From NCBI GenBank assembly GCA_966211525.1, contig CBIHOZ010000008.1:17990-81989 (forward strand): a stretch of DNA of 64,000 nt, written 5' to 3'. The translations under genes and the position numbers were made by a program. Numbering within the stretch: position 1 is the stretch's first letter; every line of letters starts with the position of its first letter. Under the pieces are notes generated by a model. That model had not been told where the DNA came from. It worked only from the letters and a program-made list of their open reading frames with translations, and searched no databases. This document shows positions 18,925-26,824 of the stretch, one piece after another. This stretch comes from Ohtaekwangia sp966211525 (GTDB lineage: Bacteria > Bacteroidota > Bacteroidia > Cytophagales > Cyclobacteriaceae).

Positions 18925-19755
18925 GTGGAACTGCAAAAGATCAAACCGAAATATCTGCACCGGCAGATCAAGTATATTTATATACTGCGGTCGCACGTCA
19001 CGGAGATTATTCAAAAGCCACACATGCTGATACCCGATGGCACATTTGAACTTATCCTGAATTTCGGTGATGCAGTATACCATGCCGATTCATCCCGTGA
19101 CGTTACGCGAAGACCCGCAGCATTGCTGGCCGGAGGATTTCGCAAGCAATTTACCTTACACTATAGCGGCAGCATTCACATGGTTGGAATCGTCTTCAAC
19201 CCGGTATATCAAAACAGGATCATGAACGACCGGATGGATCTCTATAGTGCATCCCTTACCGATGCTGAACAGATTTTTGGCAATACACTCACCGCGATCA
19301 CTGATGCACTTCCCGACTTATCGCATACAGAATACCTGCGGGAGCACATCGAAAATTATTTTATGAAGTTCTTTATCAGTCAGCCAGATCCAATATATTC
19401 CAAAAACATAGGCACAGCCGTGGAGACCATCCAACGCACCAAAGGAAATATAGTGCTGCCTGCGTTGGCATCGCATGTATGCATGAGCACGCGCAATTTC
19501 AGGAGAGTGTTTACGGAGACTATCGGAATGTCACCGAAAGAATATATACGGATTATCCGGTCGAAGAATATACTTCACCAGACCAAAAAAGGAAAACCAC
19601 TTGAGGCTATAGCACAGGAACTGGGATATTATGATCCCTCCCATCTTATCCGGGATTTTAAAGACATCAGCGGTGTAACACCGCGGGCGTATGTCGATCA
19701 GCTGAACGCAATCGATGAAAGCTTTATACGGGTAAGCCAGTATGCTCGTTCGTAA
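18925..19755 (+). CDS. AraC-family regulator with DUF6597-like N-terminus
   Basis: A 276-residue regulator that starts at a GTG (18925). The N-terminal part contains the PDGTFELILNFGD pattern of the DUF6597-type sensor found in many Bacteroidota AraC proteins. The C-terminal double HTH spans about 165-260, with LASHVCMSTRNFRRVF, AIAQELGYYDPSHLIRDFK and GVTPRAY. It is divergent from the DinB-SDR pair, so these are its likely targets. A palindromic hairpin overlaps its stop codon. Confidence 0.9.
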   Translation: MELQKIKPKYLHRQIKYIYILRSHVTEIIQKPHMLIPDGTFELILNFGDAVYHADSSRDVTRRPAALLAGGFRKQFTLHYSGSIHMVGIVFNPVYQNRIMNDRMDLYSASLTDAEQIFGNTLTAITDALPDLSHTEYLREHIENYFMKFFISQPDPIYSKNIGTAVETIQRTKGNIVLPALASHVCMSTRNFRRVFTETIGMSPKEYIRIIRSKNILHQTKKGKPLEAIAQELGYYDPSHLIRDFKDISGVTPRAYVDQLNAIDESFIRVSQYARS

Positions 19756-19768
19756 GTATATACTTACG
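19751..19768. terminator. Palindromic hairpin at the end of the AraC gene
   Basis: CGTAAGTATATACTTACG is a perfect 18-bp palindrome overlapping the stop codon (19753-19755). It is followed on the plus strand by a loose T-rich segment (ATTTTGTT). It probably serves as a terminator, but a regulatory palindrome is possible. Confidence 0.5.
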
Positions 19769-19852
19769 AGTGAAGACAATTTTGTTACGGCAAATGAATA
19801 TATAGTTTCGCTACCGCGCCAAACTTGTCTGTCACTTCATAAATAAAAATTC

Positions 19853-20596
19853 CTACGCTACCTGGTTCAATACCTTAAAGGCCTGCTCGGGCGATGAAAG
19901 AAAAACTTTGTAGAGATCGGCTGTCGTGCCTACGTGAATTTCGTATACATCATTTTGGATTGCCGTCAGCAATTGACTTGATACTTCCGATGAAGGTATG
20001 CCACGTGTCTCACCTCCTATATCTTTCGCCATGTCGGTGTTAACCAGTGGCGGCATCAGCTCGAAAACTTTCACAGAACTATTGGCGAGTGCATTGCGTA
20101 ACACTTGCGTATAACTATGCAACGCAGCTTTACTTGCGGAGTAAGTAGGAATAACGGCTCCGGCAGCAAACACCACAATGGAAGTAACATTGATAATAGC
20201 CGATGTTGGCTGGGCTTTCAACACCGGGAGAAGATGCTCCGTTAACCGCACGGGCGATAAGTAGTTGATCTCTATTTCTTCATGGGCTATACCAAATGTA
20301 TCGCTGCCTTCATGGAGATTATGTACATGGGCAACACCGGCATTGTTCATCAGTATGCTGAGATCACTGAACTCGTTCTTAATTCGCTTCACAAGGTTGA
20401 TAACATCACTCTCCTTGGTGATATCGCAACGAATGGCGGTAACATTTTTCAAGGCCTGCGAAGCCTTCAATAACTTGTCTTCGTTTCGTCCTGTAATAAT
20501 TATACGGTTGCCGAGTGCACTCAATGATTTGGCAACTTCATAGCCGATGCCGGAACCGCCTCCGGTGATCAACACTGTTCTGTTCTGGATGTTCAT
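19853..20596 (-). CDS. SDR-family oxidoreductase, DltE-like
   Basis: A 247-residue SDR resembling the DltE-type group. Cofactor motif TGGGSGIG lies at about residues 10-17, NNAG follows, then catalytic YSASKAALHSY, and an ELMPPLVNTDMA stretch characteristic of DltE-like proteins. The start at 20596 is chosen because the longer reading would overlap the coding end of the upstream SDR and add an atypical N-terminus. It follows that SDR by 41 bp on the same strand and is probably in one operon under the TetR repressor. The substrate is unknown, and a role in teichoic-acid modification is not implied in this Gram-negative. Confidence 0.9.
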   Translation of the reverse strand: MNIQNRTVLITGGGSGIGYEVAKSLSALGNRIIITGRNEDKLLKASQALKNVTAIRCDITKESDVINLVKRIKNEFSDLSILMNNAGVAHVHNLHEGSDTFGIAHEEIEINYLSPVRLTEHLLPVLKAQPTSAIINVTSIVVFAAGAVIPTYSASKAALHSYTQVLRNALANSSVKVFELMPPLVNTDMAKDIGGETRGIPSSEVSSQLLTAIQNDVYEIHVGTTADLYKVFLSSPEQAFKVLNQVA

Positions 20597-20637
20597 ATAT
20601 ATATGTATAAGGTAAGTGTGAATGTACGGGAGGTATA

Positions 20638-21504
20638 CTATGCATTTGCGGATGCCGCTGCACGCTGAAAATCTGTACTGGCCGAAATTTCTTCCCATGC
20701 TTTTATTTCTGCCTCTGTCTCAACTGTCTTTTCGCGGAAGGAAGCGATAGCATCTTTACCAATAGGCAAATGCACCGGAGGATTATTACTGTTAGCCAAT
20801 GCAACAATTACCTGTGCAAACTTCGCAGGATCGCCCGGCTGATTGCCGTGCAGCTGGTGCGCGAAATCTTTCAATTGTCCAACCGTTGCAGCGTATGCAT
20901 CGATGGAATTGTGCGATACTATATAAGAGTCGCTCGCGAGAAAATCGGTTGCAAATATACCCGGTGCAACAGACGTTACGTGGATGCCCAACGGCTTAAC
21001 TTCCAGCGCCAGACCTTCAGATATACCTTCCACTGCAAACTTCGTTGATGCGTATAGTCCGAAACCGGGTGCCGAAGCTTTATAACCAAACAGGGAAGAG
21101 AAGTTAATGATGTGGCCCGTTTTCGCTTGTCTCATGTGCGGCAGCAAGGCGCGGGTTACATGCAGAAGTCCAAACACATTTGTATTATACTGTTTGAATA
21201 TATCTTCATCGGTTGCTTCTTCAAATGCTCCGAGGAAACCGTACCCGGCATTATTCACAAGTACATCTACGCGGCCGAAGGTTGCCAGCGCTTTCGCTAT
21301 ACCATCTTCCACCTGTTGTTTGTTGGTTACATCAAGCACAACTACCAACAGGTCACTGCCTGCGCCTAACGATGCTGCGAGTTGTTCTGCATTCTTTCGC
21401 ACTGTAGCAACTACTTTATCGCCGGCACGCAGCGCTGCTTTTGCAATTTCAAAACCGAAGCCTCTTGATGCCCCGGTGATAAACCAAACCTTTTGCTTTT
21501 TCAT
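20638..21504 (-). CDS. SDR-family oxidoreductase under TetR control
   Basis: A 288-residue extended-tail SDR with TGASRGFG at about residues 10-17, NNAGYGFLG, catalytic YASTKFAVEG, and a roughly 40-residue C-terminal extension ending in repeated Ala/Ser. The subgroup is often annotated as oxidoreductase or retinol-dehydrogenase-like; the true substrate is unknown. A perfect palindrome identical in core to the one at tetR lies 40 bp upstream, so it is very probably repressed by the adjacent TetR protein. It heads a two-SDR operon. Confidence 0.93.
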   Translation of the reverse strand: MKKQKVWFITGASRGFGFEIAKAALRAGDKVVATVRKNAEQLAASLGAGSDLLVVVLDVTNKQQVEDGIAKALATFGRVDVLVNNAGYGFLGAFEEATDEDIFKQYNTNVFGLLHVTRALLPHMRQAKTGHIINFSSLFGYKASAPGFGLYASTKFAVEGISEGLALEVKPLGIHVTSVAPGIFATDFLASDSYIVSHNSIDAYAATVGQLKDFAHQLHGNQPGDPAKFAQVIVALANSNNPPVHLPIGKDAIASFREKTVETEAEIKAWEEISASTDFQRAAASANA

Positions 21505-21543
21505 TGTTTTTAATTTGTGTTGAGACTTCTTATTTGTTTACTA

Positions 21544-21565
21544 AAAATGACCGATCGGTCATTTT
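21544..21565. promoter_or_regulatory. TetR operator in front of the SDR operon
   Basis: A perfect 22-bp palindrome with core TGACCGATCGGTCA flanked by AAAA and TTTT. The same 14-bp core occurs at 22193-22206 before tetR. It lies 40 bp upstream of the SDR start at 21504, in the 74-bp gap after the tetR stop. Confidence 0.85.
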
Positions 21566-21578
21566 ATGGTCAAAAAAA

Positions 21579-22166
21579 TTATGCGAGGTTGTCCTCAATT
21601 TCTTTTTTAAGCGAACGCGCAATTATTTTCATGGTTTTATTGTCGCCTGCAATGCGCGACATCATGATGCCGCCCTCAATGGTTGCAAACATCTTAATGG
21701 AAAACTCTTTGGCATCCCACGCTGCATTAAACTCTCCGCTGTCCTTTCCACTCTTTAATATAGAGTAGATCATCTTAAGCCCCGTATCCATGAACGAACA
21801 TATCTTCTTCCGAATGACCGGATCGGTGTCATCTGATTCCATTCCAAAATTCAGCATAGGACAACCTCCTGTCAATGGCGGATTAACCGGATCCATGAAC
21901 AGATCAATGTAGGCAAGCAATTTCTCACACGCAGACCCTTGTTTACGCAACATTGTCTCGACAGTCTTTCCCAAACGCTCTAAGTGATAATCTACAACGG
22001 CATGTGCAAGATCTTCTTTGTCTTTAAAATGAACGTATAAACTCCCTTTCGCGAGGTTCGTAACTTCCAGGATATCGCTCATGGAAGTTCCCGCTACTCC
22101 TTTTGTATTAAAGAGTGGCGCTGCCTTGGTGATAATCAGTTCCCGGGTACGTTCGGCTTTTGTCAT
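21579..22166 (-). CDS. TetR-family repressor
   Basis: A 195-residue repressor. The N-terminal HTH spans about 1-50 (TSMSDILEVTNLAKGSLYVHF, with the YxHF recognition-helix end). The ligand domain follows, with a GGCPMLNFGME pattern typical of the AcrR/YcdC-like group that often controls quinone or electrophile-responsive oxidoreductases. Identical palindromes before its own start and before the following SDR operon indicate autoregulation and repression of both SDRs. The ligand is unknown. Confidence 0.93.
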   Translation of the reverse strand: MTKAERTRELIITKAAPLFNTKGVAGTSMSDILEVTNLAKGSLYVHFKDKEDLAHAVVDYHLERLGKTVETMLRKQGSACEKLLAYIDLFMDPVNPPLTGGCPMLNFGMESDDTDPVIRKKICSFMDTGLKMIYSILKSGKDSGEFNAAWDAKEFSIKMFATIEGGIMMSRIAGDNKTMKIIARSLKKEIEDNLA

Positions 22167-22182
22167 TTCGTTTATTCAGGCA

Positions 22183-22190
22183 CAAATATA
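22183..22190 (-). promoter_or_regulatory. -7 box of the tetR promoter
   Basis: The minus strand reads TATATTTG, an exact match to the Bacteroidota -7 consensus TAnnTTTG, 17 bp before the tetR start. The operator at 22193-22206 lies directly upstream, between the -33 and -7 positions, where a bound repressor would block the sigma factor. Confidence 0.7.
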
Positions 22191-22192
22191 AG

Positions 22193-22206
22193 TGACCGAT
22201 CGGTCA
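22193..22206. promoter_or_regulatory. TetR auto-operator
   Basis: The perfect 14-bp palindrome TGACCGATCGGTCA, the same core as at 21544-21565. It lies 27 bp before the tetR start and abuts its -7 box. Confidence 0.85.
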
Positions 22207-23151
22207 GTTTAACGAAATGGTGTAAAAAAAGATTCACAGAAAATAGAATTCTCTCTTTTATGGGTTGGGGACACTGTTCCGCCAACCTTATTACGGTGCG
22301 CAAAGAGCTTTAAGACCAACGTTGTAACAGCGTAAAACACAATAAGTAAGGAAAGCCCTGACGGGGCCCTATTTTCTTCGATATCAGGTAAGGCATTCCC
22401 TTAGAATGCCCTGATGCAGTTGTGTAAGGAAGCCTGAAATATATATCAGGATATATAGCAAAGTATATATCAGGAGGGCTCTTTTAATCACATCATTTTT
22501 CAACAAACACGCTCCTTTTCATTAAAAAAATCTTTTTGCTCTATAATTCTTCACGGCAAGTCGCGCGGGAAGCTTGTACTGTTTTTTCGATATATATACT
22601 TTTTTGAATTTTATGTTCACCACGTGCCTCTGCATTCGCCAAGGTGAACACATGTAATAAATAGTGTGGTGATGAAAAGAAAATGAGACAGTGACCCGTC
22701 ATCGGCAAGCCTATACAACACGTTCACATGCAGTTGATACACTTTTTCGGCAGGCTCGTCAGTATATATCGAATCTGAACCTTTACTACAACAAAAAAAT
22801 TTACATGTGTTCAAGATAAACGTACCACCACTTTTTGCGTGACATCCCGGAGTAAAAGTAAAAATACACACCGTTCACAGATGTTTCTCCTTTCATCGAT
22901 CATATCGACACGTCTTCTATTTACTTCGGTATATAATTAACCCTGAGCTGTCCAAATATAGTCTTCATACATCTATACTTTGTCTCATCATTTTGCTTTG
23001 GGTAAAAAACTAAACATAACTCTATCGCATGTAAGCCGGTGTGGATATGAAACGGAATTACCTCTGCGCGTCAGTATAGCTTTGCATCATCAAACTTTCA
23101 ATCAGCAAGGTGCTGGTGAAGAAACGAAGTGGTAACAAACTATATAAAGTG
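22207..23151. other. Long intergenic region with structured segment
   Basis: No convincing gene is seen in these 945 bp; a possible 84-codon reading frame on the minus strand (22617-22871) has unlikely composition. A structured part lies at 22350-22490. TCAGG/CCTGA bracket the stem GGCATTC-GAATGCC (hairpin 22384-22414). Downstream the word TATATATCAGG occurs twice, with AGCCTGA/CAGGAGGGCT pairing around it. The distal part (22500-23151) is AT-rich and presumably carries the promoter of the secreted beta-helix protein. A small RNA or a decayed gene are both possible. Confidence 0.4.
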
Positions 23152-25623
23152 ATGAAAGCAAGAACGATGTTGAAAATTGTCTTAGTGGTGGTTGTGTCTC
23201 TTATTGCTCGTCTTTCATGGGCGCAAGGTTGTAATTGTAAATACACTGTAGGACTGACGGAGACGAATGTGGATGGAAAGGCTTTATCGATCCAGCCCGG
23301 GGATGTTATCTGTATACAAGCAGGTAACAGAAGTGTATTGAGATTCTCAAATATAGTAGGTACTGCAGCGAAACCCGTTATAATAAAGAACTGCGGTGGA
23401 GTAGCAAATATAGAGAATACAGATAAGAGCTATGCTGTGTGGTTTTCAGCAAGCCGTTACTTCCGCGTAACAGGAACCGGAGATGCTGCAAGCAACTATG
23501 GTATACGCGCGAAGACTTCTAAATCAGGATCAAATGCATTTGTAGTAACAGATCTGAGCTCTGATGTTGAAGTAGATCACGTAGAAGTAGCCGGTGCTGG
23601 TTTCTCCGGTATCATGGCGAAAACAGATCCACGCTGCGATCTGACTGCAAACCGCGGTGTATTTACCATGTATAATGTTATTATACACGAAAACTACGTG
23701 CACGATGTGACTGGCGAAGGTATGTATATCGGTAACTCTTTCTATAACGGATGGACTGGTAACACTTCCTGCACGGGCACAACGCTTTATCCTCACGACA
23801 TCATTGGTTGTAAAGTATATAAGAACATCATCAAACGTACAGGCTGCGAAGCTATTCAGGTTGGTACGGCATCATCTGGTTGCGAGATATATAATAATGA
23901 TATAGAACTTTTCGGACAGGATCCATTCGCTAACTACCAAAACAACGGTGTTCAGATCGGACTTGGTACCGGTGGTAAAATGTATAACAACATCATCAAA
24001 AATGGTCCTGGCAATGGTATAATTGTACAAGGTAAAGGTGATAACATTATCTACAACAACGTTATCATCGGTGCAGGCAGCAACGGTATATATTGTGATG
24101 ACGCCACAACCAGCGGTACACTCGGCTCAGGTTTCTCTTTCATCAACAACACAATCATCGCTCCGGGTGGTGATGGTTTGAAGATCGCAGCAGAACGCGT
24201 AGCCATGAACCACTTCATCAACAACATCATTATCAAGCCAGGTACAGGTGTATATGTAAACAAAGCTCCTGCTACAGTGAAAATGGAAGAAGTGAACAAC
24301 TACTATAGCGCAAACATTGCTGATGCGAAATTTGTAAACGCTGCTTCAAACGACTATCACTTGCTTACAACATCACCAGCGCTGAACAAAGGTACTGCAA
24401 CATCAACATACGGTGTAACGTTCGACTTCGACAGCAAAGCAAGACCTGCCGGTGGTGTATATGATATCGGTGCATTTGAACTACAGGCTGCCGGCAACGC
24501 ACTGCCTACTGTAAACGCAGGCACTGACAAGACGATAACACTTCCTACAGCAACTGTATCACTCACCGGAACTGCAAGCGACTCTGACGGATCTATAGCA
24601 TCCTATAGCTGGACAAAACAAAGCGGTGGCGCGGCTACACTAACAAATGCTACTACTGCTACGCTTACTGCTTCTGCACTGGTTGCTGGTACATATACCT
24701 TCAGACTTACTGTTACGGACAATGCTGGTGCCTCTGCGTATGACGATATAGTTGTAACGGTGAACAGTGCCGCGAAACCTCCTGTAACAACAGCAACTCC
24801 GATCTTCCGAATTAACACTGGTGGTGTAGCAATCAGCGCAAGTCCTATCAACTGGACAGCCGATACACAAGCTGGTAAGTCTCAATACCTGGATGCTGCG
24901 AGCGCAAACTATACTGCCGGTGGTTCAAGCTGGACAGGTACTAACACAACAGGCGCACCTAACAACCTGTTTGGTCCTAACCGCTACTCTCCTACTTACG
25001 GTGGTACTACTATGGAATGGAACTTCCCGGTGCAAAGCGGAACTTACCAGGTAAATTTATACTTCGCTGAGACACCTTATTCAGGTGGTGTAAAGACAGC
25101 CGGTGCACGTGTGTTCCATATCAACGCAGAGGGTACACGCAAAGTAAGCAACATCGATATATATGCTGAAGCAGGTATGAACGCACTGAAGAAGCAATTT
25201 GAAATAACCGTAACGGATGGTACACTGGATCTGGACTTCGTTCGCTCAGTAGGCAATCCACAGGTAAACGGTATCGAGATCGTAGCATTAACAACACAAA
25301 CTACTACAACGGCACGTACAGCTTCTGGAGAAGACGAGTTTGAGACAACAGAAGAGACGACCGAAGAAACTACTGCAGTTGCTTCTGTACAGGCTAGTCC
25401 GAATCCTTTCACCGACAGACTGAACCTGACGTTGACTGCTCAAAGCGAGAATGTTTCAATTGCCCTGCAGGATATGAATGGTTATACAGTTCTGGAAGAT
25501 GTACAACATGATGTATCTGAGATCAACCTTGACTTCGGTACTACCAGACTTCCTGCCGGTATATATATACTGACTGTAAATGCAGACGGTAAAGTTGCCA
25601 AGCAACGTGTGATCAAGCGATAA
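23152..25623 (+). CDS. Secreted beta-helix/PKD/malectin protein with T9SS sorting domain
   Basis: An 823-residue secreted multidomain protein. The ATG at 23152 gives a signal peptide ending at WAQG; an upstream GTG at 23110 is less likely. A right-handed parallel beta-helix (about 30-430) is built from N-rich turns such as INNTII and IYNNVI. A PKD-like domain follows (about 448-540, VNAGTDKTITLP), then a malectin-like carbohydrate-binding domain (about 549-713). A Thr/Glu-rich linker leads to a type A T9SS sorting domain (about 744-823: ASPNPFTDRL, LPAGIYILTVN, ending KQRVIKR). It is exported by type IX secretion and anchored or released. Polysaccharide lyase-like activity on pectin or alginate-type polymers is possible, but no catalytic residues are assigned. 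Codon use favours AAC, ATC and GGT more than its neighbours, hinting at high expression. Confidence 0.9.
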   Translation: MKARTMLKIVLVVVVSLIARLSWAQGCNCKYTVGLTETNVDGKALSIQPGDVICIQAGNRSVLRFSNIVGTAAKPVIIKNCGGVANIENTDKSYAVWFSASRYFRVTGTGDAASNYGIRAKTSKSGSNAFVVTDLSSDVEVDHVEVAGAGFSGIMAKTDPRCDLTANRGVFTMYNVIIHENYVHDVTGEGMYIGNSFYNGWTGNTSCTGTTLYPHDIIGCKVYKNIIKRTGCEAIQVGTASSGCEIYNNDIELFGQDPFANYQNNGVQIGLGTGGKMYNNIIKNGPGNGIIVQGKGDNIIYNNVIIGAGSNGIYCDDATTSGTLGSGFSFINNTIIAPGGDGLKIAAERVAMNHFINNIIIKPGTGVYVNKAPATVKMEEVNNYYSANIADAKFVNAASNDYHLLTTSPALNKGTATSTYGVTFDFDSKARPAGGVYDIGAFELQAAGNALPTVNAGTDKTITLPTATVSLTGTASDSDGSIASYSWTKQSGGAATLTNATTATLTASALVAGTYTFRLTVTDNAGASAYDDIVVTVNSAAKPPVTTATPIFRINTGGVAISASPINWTADTQAGKSQYLDAASANYTAGGSSWTGTNTTGAPNNLFGPNRYSPTYGGTTMEWNFPVQSGTYQVNLYFAETPYSGGVKTAGARVFHINAEGTRKVSNIDIYAEAGMNALKKQFEITVTDGTLDLDFVRSVGNPQVNGIEIVALTTQTTTTARTASGEDEFETTEETTEETTAVASVQASPNPFTDRLNLTLTAQSENVSIALQDMNGYTVLEDVQHDVSEINLDFGTTRLPAGIYILTVNADGKVAKQRVIKR

Positions 25624-25656
25624 TTTTGATAGTTACTTTTTCCTAACCAACAGGGG

Positions 25657-25673
25657 CCGTCTCACAAGGACGG
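25657..25673 (+). terminator. First hairpin after the T9SS cargo gene
   Basis: Arms CCGTC and GACGG enclose a 7-nt loop, followed by TCTCTTGTTTTAT. It lies 33 bp past the stop of the plus-strand gene. Confidence 0.65.
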
Positions 25674-25686
25674 TCTCTTGTTTTAT

Positions 25687-25722
25687 AAAAAAAAGAAGAG
25701 CGCGATGTCTCTTCTTTTTTTT
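25687..25722. terminator. Bidirectional terminator between convergent genes
   Basis: Eight A, GAAGAG, an 8-nt loop, then CTCTTC and eight T form a perfect 14-bp stem with built-in A and T tracts. It serves both the plus-strand cargo gene and the minus-strand GDPD gene ending at 25742. Confidence 0.9.
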
Positions 25723-25741
25723 ATAGAGTATAAAGTAATTC

Positions 25742-26782
25742 TTATTGTTTCACCATCGAGAGCAGCAGCTCCGGTTCGTTGGTAGTGATGAAGTCTACAT
25801 CTTGTTTAAGCAACTCTTCCAGCACCGGTTTATCATTTACAGTCCACACGTTGATCGTTAGCTTTCTGTTCTTAGCATCCGCCAACCACTCCGGATTTTT
25901 TTGCAATACACTGAAGTGATAGTCCAGTCCATACAAATTATCAGCAGCCAGTTCAGCCGGTGTCTTGTCTCCTTTCAGGTACGCAGCGCGTGCATACGGA
26001 GCGAGCTTCATTACTTCCTTGCATACATCGTAATCGAAACTGATATAGTCTACCCATGCCTGTGCCTGAAGCTTCTCTACCAGTGTTATAATTTTATGCG
26101 TTAATGCAAGCGAGCCTTCTTTGCCCAGCTCGGATGGTTTTATCTCGAGGATGAGTTTCGTTTTATTCTGATTCATACCTGCTTTGAGATAATTTTCAAG
26201 TGTCGGCAGTGACTCACCGTTTGAAAGCTTCAACGCCAGCAGGTCACGTGAATTGGTTTTGGCGATTGATATACCTTGTATGGATGCATCGTGGTTAATT
26301 ACCGGAAGTGAGTCGGCAGACATGTGTACATCAAATTCACTTCCTTCACACCCCAGTGCTATAGCGTGATTCAAAGCAGCAATAGAATTTTCAGTTGCCC
26401 CCGTATTCTTCCAGGCACCACGATGTGCGATCACCTTGTTTCGAATAAAATCATCCTTAATAATTCTGAATGTACCAGTCTCTTCTCCGGAAGCCGTCTT
26501 CACAGTAATGCGAAGGTCTGCATACGTTGTCCCCGCCTTCAGTTTTTCCGGACGAACAGACAACTGGTAGTCTTTACTGATTTTGAATGCAGCCTGGTTC
26601 TCGCCAGACCAGGTAACCGATTTTATCACGCCACTTCGAAGTTTTACATAACCAATCGTCTGCGTATTCTTGCTCCATGTATAGCCCGTCAGGTAAACAG
26701 TAGCCTGACCGTTGGGCTGTGCCATGCAATAGCTGCTAACCAGCGTCATCAGCCCCAGCACGAGCATAAGTATCCTTCTCAT
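25742..26782 (-). CDS. Secreted glycerophosphodiester phosphodiesterase
   Basis: A 346-residue exported enzyme that cleaves glycerophosphodiesters to glycerol-3-phosphate and an alcohol. The start at 26782 gives a signal peptide ending SYCMAQ. Residues about 25-110 form an Ig-like or cadherin-like domain (VTWSGENQAAFKIS). The GDPD TIM barrel starts with VIAHRGAW and the ATENSIAAL segment. It continues with EFDVHMSADSLPVINHD and LILEIKP, carrying the expected His, Glu and Asp metal and acid-base residues. It lies 42 bp after an Oar-like TonB receptor on the same strand, suggesting the two are co-expressed for uptake of a phosphodiester substrate. Confidence 0.93.
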   Translation of the reverse strand: MRRILMLVLGLMTLVSSYCMAQPNGQATVYLTGYTWSKNTQTIGYVKLRSGVIKSVTWSGENQAAFKISKDYQLSVRPEKLKAGTTYADLRITVKTASGEETGTFRIIKDDFIRNKVIAHRGAWKNTGATENSIAALNHAIALGCEGSEFDVHMSADSLPVINHDASIQGISIAKTNSRDLLALKLSNGESLPTLENYLKAGMNQNKTKLILEIKPSELGKEGSLALTHKIITLVEKLQAQAWVDYISFDYDVCKEVMKLAPYARAAYLKGDKTPAELAADNLYGLDYHFSVLQKNPEWLADAKNRKLTINVWTVNDKPVLEELLKQDVDFITTNEPELLLSMVKQ

Positions 26783-26824
26783 AAATAAATTGTTAATTAA
26801 GAACATAAGGTAAATCTATCTGTC

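Noticed and set aside
18820..19083. N-terminal extension of the DinB protein to 263 residues
   Set aside because: The extra 88 codons overlap the divergent AraC gene and do not resemble DinB proteins.
22617..22871. 84-codon minus-strand frame in the long intergenic region
   Set aside because: Its composition is unlike neighbouring proteins, there is no plausible start context, and no motif is visible.
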